Assembly: GCA_031841125.1 (NCBI GenBank)
Contig: CM063108.1
Span: 27,083,399-27,147,398 of the forward strand
Reading direction: 5' to 3'
Length of the DNA: 64,000 nt
From: Acanthococcus lagerstroemiae
Taxonomy: Eukaryota; Arthropoda; Insecta; Hemiptera; Eriococcidae
Under the pieces are notes generated by a model, which was given only the letters and a program-made list of their open reading frames with translations, did no database searches and had not been told where the DNA came from. The translations under genes were made by a program, and so were the position numbers. Positions 10,980 to 21,848 of the stretch are shown here, in pieces (within the stretch, counting starts at the first letter, position 1; each line of letters opens with the position of its first letter).

Positions 10980-11248
10980 AGGTGGAAATAGGAGGAGGCT
11001 AGAGGAGCTAAGCCCACTGGTTTCAAAATTAGCTCCCCTAAATTTTATTTTTTAAATTAATCTTAATACAGCAAGACTTTTTTTTCTTTTTTTTCCTTAC
11101 ATTGAAAGTATCACAAAGAAAAAATTCATTTCTCATAGGTTTCTTTTTTTGGGTGTGGGGGGCCATAATTTTTGGATTTTTATGAAGTTATTTTTAGGTG
11201 CTGGGTCCTTAGCCCCTCCCCCAAAGTTTTCGCTTCATTTCCGCCTCT
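10980..11248. mobile_element. Candidate MITE flanked by GAATGAC
   Basis: GAATGAC is directly repeated at 10973-10979 and 11249-11255. The enclosed ends are AGGTGGAAATAGG and, inverted, AGAGGCGGAAATGAA, so short imperfect TIRs are present. Pyrimidine-rich runs fill the centre. The 7-8 bp duplication fits hAT. It is non-coding. Confidence 0.5.
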
Positions 11249-11499
11249 GAATGACTAGGATTGAGGATATAATATTCTGAGAGCACTCAGTCATACAGAA
11301 AATTGGGGGGGGGGGAATTAAGTTTCCAAAAGTAGAGAAAAATTGACATATCTCATATATGCGGCCACGCTGTTCAGCGTAGAAGAAGATTTGTTTACAG
11401 TTAAATTCAGCGGTTTGTATACATTGATTAGGTAGCATTGAAAGTATTCACGTCAGTTTGCATTCGATTGAAAGAATTAAAAATTTTAAAATACGTCTA

Positions 11500-11672
11500 T
11501 TTCGCCGAAAATTTCTGCGCAAATTGTTGCACTCGTTAACGAGGGTAGAAGTCGCTGTTCTGTCACTCTGCAGTATAATCTGGCACATGGTATTGTGAAT
11601 CACATTTACCGAAAGTACGTAGCGACGGGATCATTCGTCCACAGACCGCGATCTGGCTGTCCAAGAAATACA
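11500..11672 (+). pseudogene. Tc1/mariner transposase N-terminal fragment
   Basis: One open frame encodes SPKISAQIVALVNEGRSRCS, a helix-turn-helix continuation (VTLQYNLAHGIVNHIYRKY), then ATGSFVHRPRSGCPRNT. This matches the N-terminal paired-like DNA-binding region and GRPR-type hook of Tc1-like transposases, which bind the transposon ends. Only about 57 residues remain. The frame then runs directly into copia reverse-transcriptase sequence near 11673. The catalytic DDE part is missing. The fusion is probably a rearrangement or nested insertion, not a functional protein. Confidence 0.78.
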
Positions 11673-13103
11673 TATCAGCCCTATTCACCGGATGTGAACC
11701 ATTAGAACCAACTACTTTTGAGGAAGCAATGGAGGATGAAAACCATGAAGAGTGGAAGGAAGATATGAATGAAGAAATGGATTCAATGAACAATCGCCAA
11801 GTCTGGGAACAAGTCATCTACCCGCAGATCAAAAGGCCGTGAAGAACAAGTGGGTATACAAAATCAAGAGGAATTAGCATGGAAAAATCAAAAGGTACAA
11901 AGCCAGGTTGGTATGTTGTGGATACTCTCAACAATATGGAATAGACTATAATGAAACATACAGTCCAGTAGTAAAATATGTCTCAACCAGGACATTCTTA
12001 GCATTAGCATCAAAGAATAAATAGAACTAAAACAGTTTGATGTGACAACAGTATACTTGTATGGGAACCTGAAAGAGGAAATATACATGTTGCAGCCAAA
12101 GAGGTATGAAGATGGGACTGACAAAGTGTGTAAATTACGGAGAAGCATTTATGGACTCAAACAATCTGGGAAGATGTGGAATCAGAGATTCACCAAATTC
12201 TTGAAGAAGTACAATTTGGACCAAAGCAAGGTAGACCCATGCGTCTTTTCAAATAAGGAGCATTCATTGATTATTGCCATTTATGTAGATGATTGATTAA
12301 TGGTGGCTAAGAATCCGAAGGAGTTAGATACAGTGGTTGAAAGAATTAAATAGAATTTTAAAAACTTCAAATTCACCATTGCATTATTACTTTGTGATGG
12401 ACATCAATGTGCAGAAAGATAGATCAATTTTTGTGCACTAAAAGAATTATGCTGAAGAATTATTAAAAAATTTAGATGAGATGATTCATATCCTGTGTCA
12501 GTACCAGTAACTGGAAATGAATCATTGAATGAAAGAGATCATCATTCGAATTTGGAAGATGTTGGAGATAGGGTTCCTTAATGTGAAGCAATAGATTATG
12601 GACTCCTATATCAACCTGAAGGAGACTTGAAAGGATATTCAAATGCTGATTTTGCTGGTGACACCAAGGATAGAAAGTCAATCAGCGGATATGTATTCCA
12701 CCAGGGTGAAGCAGCAATTTCATGGGCAGCCAAGAAGCAACGATTTGTAATGCTGTCAACGATCGAGGCTTAATTTGTAGGTGCCAGTGAAGCATCAAAT
12801 GAAGCTATCTCTGGTTGAGAAACTTGTACCTAGACTTGACTGGGAGAAGAGCAATCAATACCACTATATGTGGATAGCAAGAGTACCATTTGTGTTCTGA
12901 AGAATGATACGATCACAAAAAGGAGTAAGAATTTTGATATAAGGTACTATTACGTTAAGGATTTAATTAAGGAGAAAGTTATTGATGTAAGTAATATTAA
13001 TAGTAAGAATCAGAAGGCTGACATTTTTACTAAAGAAATAAGTCGAGATCAGTTTGTAAGTCTTAGATATAGTTTAGGTTTAAGACAGTTAGATTGTAAG
13101 TAA
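11673..13103 (+). pseudogene. Ty1/copia retrotransposon pol (RT and RNase H), 5'-truncated and broken
   Basis: Copia pol makes reverse transcriptase and RNase H for an LTR retrotransposon. The sequence begins at the copia RT entry block (TTFEEAMEDENHEEWKEDM, 11704-11760). It continues through QFDVTTVYLYGNLKEEIYM and YGLKQSGKMWNQRFTKFLK (12042-12230) and reaches the catalytic YVDD (12285-12296), where an in-frame stop follows at once. RNase H follows at 12590-13103, with GYSNADFAGD, RKSISGYVF, ISWAAKKQ, PLYVDSKSTI and KADIFTKEISRDQF. Several frameshifts and stops interrupt it, including a garbled stretch near 12440-12600. Gag, protease and integrase are absent on the 5' side, where a Tc1 fragment abuts. 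It is a dead copy. Confidence 0.93.
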
Positions 13104-13131
13104 CTCTAGGTGTATCAACTTTTGGTGAGTG

Positions 13132-13455
13132 TGTTGAATATTGAAAAAGTTGATATTAATTCTTAGAACACAGAATCGTGATAGATGGGCAGTATAAATG
13201 AATTATTCCTTAGAACACAAAATTGTGATAGACTAGGCAATCTCATGTTTTATTAAAAAGTCTGGAACCCTCTGGAAGTTTAATAATAAGAAACTTATTT
13301 GTAATGTTCAATATTTAGTATAAATAGCGGTGCAAGTTCGGAAAGTGTAGTTCATAAGTTATTCACGAAGTGTTGTGTTCAAACAAAGAATACAAGTGTT
13401 TAAAGCGGTATCAGTGTTTTATTTGAAAGCGTTTTTTAAAACTTTAATCTAATAC
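13132..13455 (+). repeat. Probable copia 3' LTR
   Basis: It begins TGTTGAATATTGAAAAAG just after the RNase H stop codon, as copia LTRs often do, and has a promoter-like AGTATAAATAGCGG at 13317-13330. The tandem phrases TTAGAACACAGAATCGTGAT and TTAGAACACAAAATTGTGAT lie within it. The 3' limit is a guess because no 5' LTR is present for comparison. Confidence 0.55.
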
Positions 13456-13459
13456 GAGA

Positions 13460-13808
13460 AATTTCTGAAACCTAATATGGAGGTAATTTTATTCAGGAGC
13501 AATCTTCACAAGAAGGCGTTGACTGTCTGAACCCAGTGTTACCGCCAATAGGTTTACTTCAGGCCTGATGTAAGCTGTCTTCTGATCACTTCAAAGTTTT
13601 TCTTGTTTAACTACACTACTGTCCAGACCCACTTATTTTTTGAGCTTTTGAAGTCGGAGTATCTATCAGCAGTGTTAAGCTGATTCCCCCCTGATGGATA
13701 GGTAATATCCTGAAAATTTGAGCTTGATTTCATAAGGTTAACGAATCCCTTATTTTATGGGAATACACCTACAAAGGACACACAAATGGAATTACAAGAA
13801 AATGTATA
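13460..13808. other. No gene recognised
   Basis: Short spacer between the copia remnant and the fold-back element. Nothing recognisable. Confidence 0.4.
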
Positions 13809-13813
13809 CCTCC

Positions 13814-15150
13814 ATAAGGTCTATTTCGCCAGCTCCCCCCCCCCCAAGTTGGCTTTTCAAGGTGAAGCTAGTGTCAAAATTTTGTGCCTATTTTGTGCAT
13901 ACCGCCTTCCTCAGATAAACGCTTATCAGTTGTTTTTTTTTGGGGGGGGGGCTGGAGAAAATAGTGTAATAATTTTGTGCAATTTTGTGCGCACCCCCTT
14001 CCTCAGATATATGCTTATCTGTTTTTTTGGAGGGGGGCTGGAGAAATGCAGCCAGCCCCCCCCCCCGTTTGGATTTTTTCGGTGAAAATAGTGTAATAGT
14101 TTTGTGTCTAGTTTGTGCAATTTTGGGCATCCATTCCCGAATTTTGTGCTCACCCCCTTCTTGAGATAAACCATATTAATGGTTTCCTGGACCCGAATTC
14201 AGCACTAAATAGGTTTTAAGGGATGCTCTTTCACCAAAAACTTCCAGAGTGCTATTATCGAAGCGTAGTCTAATAAATCTGTTTAATTAGTATCTAAGTT
14301 AATTGGTCCTTTAATAAGGTTGTTATAAAACTGAATGGATGTTATTATGTATTTGAATGTTCACTTATGCGTTTTAACCTACGCACTCGTAAGTGGTCAG
14401 CCGAAATTAGATCACAATATCCCCGGCGGTTTCTGAATATCTCGAAGCAGAAGAAATGTATAACATTGTACTCAGCTACTACCATTGCACAAAATTATTA
14501 CACTATTTTCACCTGAAACATCCAACTTGGGGAGCTGCGACCCCCCCCCCAAAAAAAAAAAACAAAAAAAACGGATAAGTGTTTACCTCAAGAAGGGAGT
14601 AGGCGCAAAATTCAGGAATGAGTGCACATAATAGGCAGAAAATGATGACACTAGTTTCATCTTGAATATCCAACTTGGGGGACTGCATTTCTCCAGACCC
14701 CCAAACCGGATAGGCGTTTATCTCAAGAAGGGAGTGAGTACAAAATGCGGGAATGGGTGCCAAAACTGCACAAAGTAGGCACAAAATTATTAAACTATTT
14801 TCAACTGAAAAATCCAGCTCGGGGGCTGCTTTTCTCCAGCTTCCCCCTAAAAAAACAAACTAATAAGCATATATCTGAGGAAGTGGGCGCTCACAAAATT
14901 CGGAAATGGGTACATAAAATTGCAAAAAATAGGCACAAAATTACTACACTATTTTCACCTGAAAAACCCAACTTGGGGGCTGCATTTCTTCACCCCACCC
15001 TAAAAAAAAAACCACAAACGATGAGCGTTTATCTGAGGAAGGGGGTGCGCACAAAATTCGGAAACGGGTGCACAAAATTGCACAAAATTATGACACTAGT
15101 TTCACCTTAAATATCCAATTGGGGGGGAGGAGCTGGCGAAATGAACCTTT
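13814..15150. mobile_element. Fold-back (FB-like) element with subrepeat arms
   Basis: Both outer ends carry the same inverted text (ATTTCGCCAGCTCC with AAGGT just outside it), and CCTCC flanks both sides (13809-13813 and 15151-15155). Inside, the right arm (14490-15120) holds about four tandem units of ~145 bp built from CACAAAATTCGGGAATGGGT, GATAAGCGTTTATCTGAGGA, TTCACCTGAAAAATCCAACT and a G-run/C-run block. The left arm (13830-14180) holds about two and a half of the same units reversed. A unique 300-bp centre (14190-14490) separates them. There is no transposase, and the open frames across the arms are shadows of the repeats. Confidence 0.8.
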
Positions 15151-15159
15151 CCTCCGTAT

Positions 15160-15505
15160 CTAAATTTTCATATCGAAAATACGAACTCAAAGACGTCCAG
15201 CTTTTATGCTTGGTCAGTAAAATTTCGACGACTCATTACTTTTCAGAACAAAATTTAAAATTGTAGAAAATATTTTAGAAAATAATAAATGTCATTTTTT
15301 AAACTTTTTTTTTTTTCCCTCCGGAATGGAGTAGAAATTAGGAATGGTGCAGAAAGGAAAAAATGAGAAAAATGACAATTATGATAGAAAATGTTATTTC
15401 TTCAACTTTCTCCGACGGAGAGCGACTGGGAAGGAATATTGACCGGCGAATGTTATAGTGGTAGTCTGCAAAACTTATTTTCTCTGTGGCTTGTCTGATC
15501 TCACT
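15160..15505. other. No gene recognised
   Basis: AT-rich spacer with a poly-T run at about 15305. Nothing recognisable. Confidence 0.4.
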
Positions 15506-15519
15506 CCGCCCCTGATGGA

Positions 15520-15736
15520 TCTTTTTTTAATTTTTGCTCTCAACCTGAGCCCTGGAATCCGCCCTTTCGAGTATTATCTCAGAGACGTCGGGGAGGCTGT
15601 TAAAGCTGTCTTAGCTCTCTTTTCTTCTTGCCGAAAAATGGGCCTAGGTCGAAATGTAGCGGGCTGCTACGTGCGCTCGAACCCAGGACTTCCGGATTTC
15701 GAGACCAGTGCGCTATCCACTTGGCCAACCAGACCC
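15520..15736 (-). mobile_element. tRNA-derived SINE, minus copy, with perfect TSD
   Basis: On the minus strand this starts GGTCTGGTTGGCCAAGTGGA, a tRNA-like head with A-box text. A B-box-like GGGTTCGAGC follows, then a tRNA-unrelated body (TTTCGACCTAGG, ACGTCTCTGAGATAATACTC, AAAGGGCGGATTCCAGGG) and an A-rich tail. The 14-bp sequence CCGCCCCTGATGGA is perfectly repeated on both sides (15506-15519 and 15737-15750), as expected for LINE-mediated insertion. Other copies are at 25885-26119 and 62726-62948. Confidence 0.92.
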
Positions 15737-15749
15737 CCGCCCCTGATGG

Positions 15750-16940
15750 AACATAATAAATTCTGTTCATTAATTGGACGCTGATCAACGAAACTCGTTT
15801 CTGGACTTACGAGTTAATGTTTTCAAGCAGCAACAAAATGCCGCCTCTACGGAATAAGTGAAAAACGTAAATCAAGTAGATCTAATATATTAGATTAACA
15901 AGAGCATCAAAAAAATCGGAAATCTTAGGAAGAAAAAAGCAAGCGATAAGAATTATAACCGCTACACGTTGCTTAGTCACGATATTAAATGAGTGAAAAT
16001 AGGGTGTACGGTGTCCTTTTTGAATAAAGGAGGGAAAAAATACGATTTTGATACGAATTAATGGTAAAGGATTGGATGATCACGTTTGCGGTGAATGATA
16101 AATCCACTCAGATGTCGTACATCGGTGATTTCGATACATGACCCAAAAGCATTCGTTTATCATTAAATTTTCCACTCTCAACTTTTTTTTTCCTCTTTTC
16201 CGCCTCACTCGCGGGAAAACGAAGATAAATTAAAACAATTCAGGTGTTTGTTACAATCGGCGCTCTGGGTCGGAAATCGTTATGGCGGCGATTTGTACGA
16301 GAGGCTGAGACGGGCTTGAGAAGATGGTTAAAAATTGCAACCATTTTTTCGGCGCTTGACGGAAAATCGTTTGCCAGCATGTGAATCCGATCGGCCGACA
16401 AATGAGGGTGCAGAAACAGAAATAAAAAACAGGGTGTAATTATATGAGTGTAAGGTAGGCTGCCGTAAATGTATCCTAATGCTTGTCGCGATTGATTGCG
16501 ATTACCCAGCCGAGGTGAAGGATATACAGGAATAAAAAATTGACCTGTGTATCGAATCTTCCAAATTTACATTTCTCGTGAATTATTAACGGTGTCCAAA
16601 AGCTAAAAATAGTGCATTGTTAGTAATGAAAAGTACATACAGAGATGCATGCTTGTTCAAATGTTCTCTAGAATAAGCATCGCGCACCTCAACGATCTAA
16701 TCCTTACCTTACCTTCTTTGATTGGGTTCGCTCCAGCGACAACTTTTGAGGTATTTTTGTTATCAATGTTCGTCAGAGACCTGATTTCCTTGTTTCATGA
16801 AAGGACAGCATTTTAGCAAACATTGTCCAATACTCATTAAAAATTTTTCAAGTTTCTCAAGCGTATTTAACAGCGGCAGACTTCGGAATAGAGACTAAAT
16901 CAGCAAAGCTCCAAGGTACCCGCAATTTTTAAGGTTGGGA
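15750..16940. other. No gene recognised
   Basis: Apparently single-copy DNA with scattered CG dinucleotides (for example GTTATGGCGGCGATTTGTAC near 16280). No open frame over 60 codons and no family similarity. Confidence 0.4.
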
Positions 16941-16949
16941 AATTAGTTG

Positions 16950-17950
16950 TAGGAATTTGAGTAGCCCTTCTCTCTGCTGCCAAAAAGAGAGAAAAGTCAA
17001 GAGGATTTAGCTAGAGACTTTCGAGGGCAAAAGAACTGTACAGTTTTGGCAGGGACATCTAAAAAGAGGTCAGAAGATCTAGAAAAAAACAGACAATTTG
17101 GCTCTATAGGCTCCTTTTGTGTAGAAAAATATCACACAAATTTAGCTAGCAGAAGTTCTTGAAAATAAGAAAATGAAAAAAAAAAGAAAGATCCCAAAAG
17201 TTTAGATGAATTTTCTGAGAGTCTGTGCAAAAAATTGCAGTACTTTGAAGGGGTCCCTAAAAGAAAAAAATTAAACGATTGACTAAAGTTTAGTCAATTT
17301 TTTTGAGAATCCCGAAAGAAAATTCATATAGTCAAAATTGAACGATTCTTCTCGGAGAGGCCCTTGTGTGCGGAAAAAAATCGCACAGTTCCAGCAGAAG
17401 TCGTGTGCGGAAATAGATCACACAATCCTAGCAAAAACGTTCAAAAAATAGAGAAAAAATTCAAAAAATATCAGAGAATTTTGCTGGGCGCCCCTTGTGT
17501 AGAATTCTCGCCGACGGCAAGCGCTTTCAAGAAAGAGAAAAAAGGTCAGATGGTTGCATGATCCAGTGAAAGTCAGATGATTTCTCTGAGAACCCTTCAT
17601 GTACAAAAAAATATTGCAAAATTCTGACAAAGACCCTTTTTAAAAAAAAGTCGGACGATCAATAAAAATGTCAGATAATTTTATTGGGACCTCTTTGTTT
17701 ACCAAAAAAGTGCAAGTCCAGCCGAGGCCCTAAAAAGGAATCTAAGGTCAAATGATTTTCCTGGGGCATCTTATGTGCGGAAAAGTAGATCTCACAATTT
17801 TTGGCATGAGTTTTGCTATACATAGGTCAGATGATCCACAAAAAGATCAGTTGATTTTGCTGGGCAGCTCTTGTGCATGGAAAAAGATCGCACGATTTTA
17901 ATCCTCCCCCCTCCCCCATGTAGAAAAAGCTCTAGAAAAGGAAGTCAGAC
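16950..17950. repeat. Degenerate minisatellite, ~120-150 bp period
   Basis: Phrases such as TTGTGTGCGGAAAAA, GATCACACAATT(T), GTCAGATGATTTTCTGGG and CTAGCAAAAG recur about seven times with heavy drift between 17100 and 17900. The open frames over it (17364-17561, 17871-18125) consist of these repeats and are probably not genes. Confidence 0.65.
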
Positions 17951-17999
17951 TGAGTATTTCCAACCTTATATGGGTGTGGGTCATCTTTCATTTTTCTTT

Positions 18000-18885
18000 C
18001 TAGAAGCCGGCCGGGGGTTCAAGAGGGGCCTTTATGGAAAGAAACCCATTCAGCAAATGTCCACTTCTTTCAACGTCAAATTCGTAGTATTCATTAGTGG
18101 ACACAAGAGGAAAGCAATGGGATAGTGATTTTCTCAGAGAAGAAAATCTAAATTGAAAATGCTCCGCGAATAGTTGACCAGTGAGATAATCCGTAAGAAA
18201 AATTAATTTGATGGCAGTTCAGTAGTGAGGCATAAAAAATGTCTGCTCTGTTGAAATGAAAACCGTGTGACAAATTATCACGTTACCTACTTGGAATTTG
18301 AGATACTGCAGGAGAAAATCTGTTTCCTCAAGATCCAGTCAGACATCAAAGAGATGCAGCCAGCATTCAAGTCAAGAGACAGGCAAACAGCCCACGAGAC
18401 CAACAGCTGGACAGCCAAGCAGAAAAAAAAGATGTGTTCAAACAGATCGTCGAAGAATCAAGCCCTTGAGTTTTTTTTACTCGTACTTCTCTTACTTTTT
18501 TGATTTCTCACATTTTGGCAGCGTTGGATCCACCTGAGGCGTGAAATGGGGCAAATACCCCGCGGTGTGCAGCTGAAAAAGATATCTGAAAAACGAGATA
18601 AGAAAAGGAGAATGAAAGTAGGAAGGAGCAAGACTTATGCAAAAAGAAGAAAAAAAGAACGGAAATGAAGTTTGAGCAAGTTTGAAAGAGCTTTCACGTC
18701 TGAAATTCTTAAAGAGTCCTGGGGAGTCTTACATATGTGTGGAAGAGTCAAATGGAGTCTTAAGTAAGTTTAAGTCCTAAACCAGATTTAAAGTGATTGA
18801 AGAGTCTTAAGAATATTTTCAACAGTGAAGTGGGTCACCACTCCTTCGTTGATTTACTCCATCATGAAACGCAGGGGCTGGTGAG
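18000..18885. other. No gene recognised; AGTCTT-rich pocket
   Basis: No gene is seen. Positions 18690-18840 are rich in AAGAGTCTTAAG-type phrases, like 24480-24960 and, inverted, parts of the duplicated block at 36.7-37.5 kb. Confidence 0.4.
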
Positions 18886-18889
18886 AATG

Positions 18890-19190
18890 TAACTTCATGT
18901 CCTACCGACTGCGCCATGTATTATTCCAACAATTTAAAAGTTACTTTATCCTTCAAGTTCACTAACGATTAACAAGTCCGGGACTAAAATTACATAACAA
19001 CTAACCTACAATGACTGATAACACAGGAGACATGAAGTCCGTGATACCGCGATGCCACAACCACTCTATGATAAAGAAAGAGTTATGATGTCCCTATGCC
19101 ACGTCCCCCGTTCAAAAGTTTAATCAGCGGGTGCCTTGATGGCCAGTTTTGGTCTCGTTCTCATAGGTCTTGTCTGCTCCGGAGCATCTG
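18890..19190 (+). repeat. Dispersed repeat R3, copy 2
   Basis: It starts near CCTACCGACTGCGCCATGTA and shares AAAAGTTACTTTATCCTTCA, ACAAGTCCGGGAC, ACATAACAACTAA, GACTGATAACA and GATGTCCCTATGCCACG with the 10.4-kb copy. It has the same orientation as the other two copies. Confidence 0.65.
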
Positions 19191-19194
19191 CCCG

Positions 19195-19740
19195 CAATTC
19201 TGCCTTCCTGGATAAAGTTCTGGTTACTGACGTTCTCCGACCCATCCTTGACTAGCAGACATTATCTTAGCTGAAATGTGACCTAATGCTGTTTGTAGAT
19301 GTCTCAGGTTAAAATGTTGAGCACGGGTGTCTGTTTGAAGCCACTATATAATCTGACAGTGTCGCTTTTTTCTTTCAGTGTTCCCGGCTTAGTCTCTTAC
19401 GTTTCTTGCAACCTATAGCAGTTGCTATCAAACAACTGCTTCTGTTTCCCTTATGATGTTTGAAGGTTTTTCACTCCTCCAGGTATTTTGGGCCTCAGTT
19501 GTTAGATGTTCATGGGTAAGTGATGTTCTCGTCTCTCAGTGCATGAGCATCTCTGAGGGGAAATATTTTGCAAGTGGGAGTGTTTTGGTAGGTACTCTCA
19601 TAACTTTTTAGAGGTCTTAACCGCTATCTTTTGTTTTGCATAGTAGCTGTTTGGCAATTCATAATGTTTTCTCTGCTTGCTCGTTTGCTTATGAATAATA
19701 AGGGCTATGTTGTGGTCACCAATCTGATTGAAAATCTGAA
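19195..19740. other. No gene recognised between two R3 copies
   Basis: No recognisable protein. Because R3 repeats in direct orientation lie on both sides (18890 and 19745), this could be the shrunken interior of a retroelement, but nothing in it supports that. Confidence 0.3.
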
Positions 19741-19744
19741 TCCC

Positions 19745-19930
19745 TCTGGGAGTGTAGGTTCGTGTCCCGCGCTGACTGCGCCGTGCATTATTTCGACAAT
19801 TTACAAGTTACTTTACATAAAGTTCACGAACATTGTAAAGTCCGGGACCAATTACACAACAACTACGAGTAAACTACGATAACTGAGAACATGAGAGACA
19901 GGAGGTCTGTGATGCCTCGAAGTCACAGAT
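19745..19930 (+). repeat. Dispersed repeat R3, copy 3
   Basis: GACTGCGCCGTGCATTATTT, AAGTTACTTTA, AGTTCACGAAC, AAAGTCCGGGACCAATTACA and CAACAACTACG align with the other R3 copies in the same orientation. Confidence 0.65.
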
Positions 19931-20434
19931 GAGTGATTCGGAATTTTATCTTATATAATATACTTTGATGAGAGTGTATTTAAAATTTTATTATTCATTT
20001 CGAGCGGACTGCGAATAGCTGATATGCTCGATATGTGTCTGCCATAAAATGCATTGCAGATTGATTTTGTTTGATTTTTTTCTCGACGACAGCACGAGGC
20101 AAGTTTACAGGCTTCTGAATTTCCGATCACAAGCGTGTAATTTTACATAAATTGGCGATTTAGAAACCATACTAATGGACTGTAACGATCGTTAAACTCG
20201 ATATAATAATTTGCATCGATACAACCGATACCACGTATACTTCTGCGTACCAATACATGGGTCGGAAAACTCACAATCGTAGCTTGGATGTGATGGAGTT
20301 CAAATTGGCAGTTTAGGTTTCGCAGAAGGAGACAGTACAATGGCCTGTCGCAGGATCACCTTGAATCGGATCGATTAATTATGAAAAAACGACAATGTTT
20401 TGGTATAGATATACCAATGATGGTAATATCGATG

Positions 20435-20615
20435 TATTGACCTGGTAATGGCGTATAAATGAATTTACGAGGTGTTAACTACGAGGACAGCCACCCTGTG
20501 CAATATTCAAATGATCTAATATGTGTATTCACCTGGTAATGGTGTATAAATAAATTTACGAGGAGTGCGCTACGAGGACAGTCACCCTGTGTAATACTCA
20601 AATGATCGAATTCAG
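20435..20615. repeat. Two-copy tandem duplication, ~91 bp
   Basis: CACCTGGTAATGGTGTATAA, TTTACGAGG, CTACGAGGACAGTCACCCTG and ATACTCAAATGATC each occur twice, 91 bp apart, with a few substitutions. It is short and non-coding. Confidence 0.85.
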
Positions 20616-20619
20616 TGCG

Positions 20620-21845
20620 TGGTTCTTTCGGTTGTCTTTCATTCATTTCATCATTACTCGTAAACGTGCTCGTAATATGTAATCAATATTTTGCGTGAGG
20701 TCTCGAAATTATTCGATTACATATTCCAGTGCAGCTAGCAGTCCAGCTGAGATAGTGGTGATTCACCGAGAGCTGTTTTCACGATCGAGTGCATTGTTTT
20801 TCTCTCCGTGATTAATAGGATAAATCATTTACATTGAGATCCCTGCATACTGATGCCTGGACTCATGCACACTCTTAGTACTTATTGTATGTTCTCATCA
20901 GACTCTGCCAAAATTTGTTAAAAGAACCATCAAGACTTCCGAGACTCGTGTACTTACACGATCAACTTTATAGAGAAAGAAAATTAGTTTACATTTCGTC
21001 AGCTTATTACATTTTCGTATTTACATAAATGTTCAGAAAGTTTTAAATATTAACCCCTACAGCGACAAATTACTACCTAAAATACAATTTATTATTATAG
21101 AATCCTACTACCAGGGTTTTGGTTGTCCATAAAACTAAGAAGTGCATTTTTCGCAGTGAATATCCCGATTTAGTTCAAACAAATAAGAAAATGGTTTTGA
21201 CGTAGAAACGGGAAGCAAGCGGAAGTTTGGTGAAAATCTTTGAGGTGATGTCCTAAATATGCTAAAAGTCTCCACCCAAATCTGGTCTACTATTTTTCAG
21301 CAGGGTTCTAGCCCCACCACAATAAAAAAAGTGTTTTCAAAGAGTCTACGTGGGAGAGGAATTTTTGAGGGCAGTAATATTCAATATAATATAATGTGTG
21401 CGATAGGGTGGTCCTCAAGTTATTCTTGATAGAACAAAAGATCATTTTTTCGTTTGGTATGCCCAGTACATTGGTTGAAAATATTAAGGAGGGAAAACGT
21501 CATCAGTTTGGTGCAAATGAAAGTTAACTCATGTTTCAAGGGAGAATTAAAATTCTTCTAGGAATTAACACTGATTTTTGAAATTTGAACTTCTATCAAG
21601 GGAGAAGCCTGTTCCTATGACTCTAACATTTTTTTCGCAGATTGATTGCCTCAGGATCGCTGAATGCATTCCTGGGACCTGTTCCCCACACTTCTCCTCT
21701 TTTAGGTTCTACAGGGAAAATCTATTTATAGAATCTTCAAAATTAATTTGTTTAGTTTTTCACATAATTTCTTGTAATAGAGTAATATTATTACCTATTG
21801 TTACAATTTTTTTACAATTATATTATGAAAAGTGTGATAATAATA
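20620..21845. other. No gene recognised
   Basis: No family similarity. A TAGGGTGGTCCTCAAGTTAT stretch near 21407 resembles one end of the 995-2343 element, but no partner end is seen. Confidence 0.4.
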
Positions 21846-21848
21846 ATT

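Noticed and set aside
13786..15110. Frames rich in phenylalanine, proline and glycine runs
   Set aside because: They are translations of homopolymer runs and subrepeats in the fold-back element arms.
21407..21430. Second TAGGGTGG transposon end
   Set aside because: Only a single ~12-bp match with no inverted partner nearby, which is too short to call.
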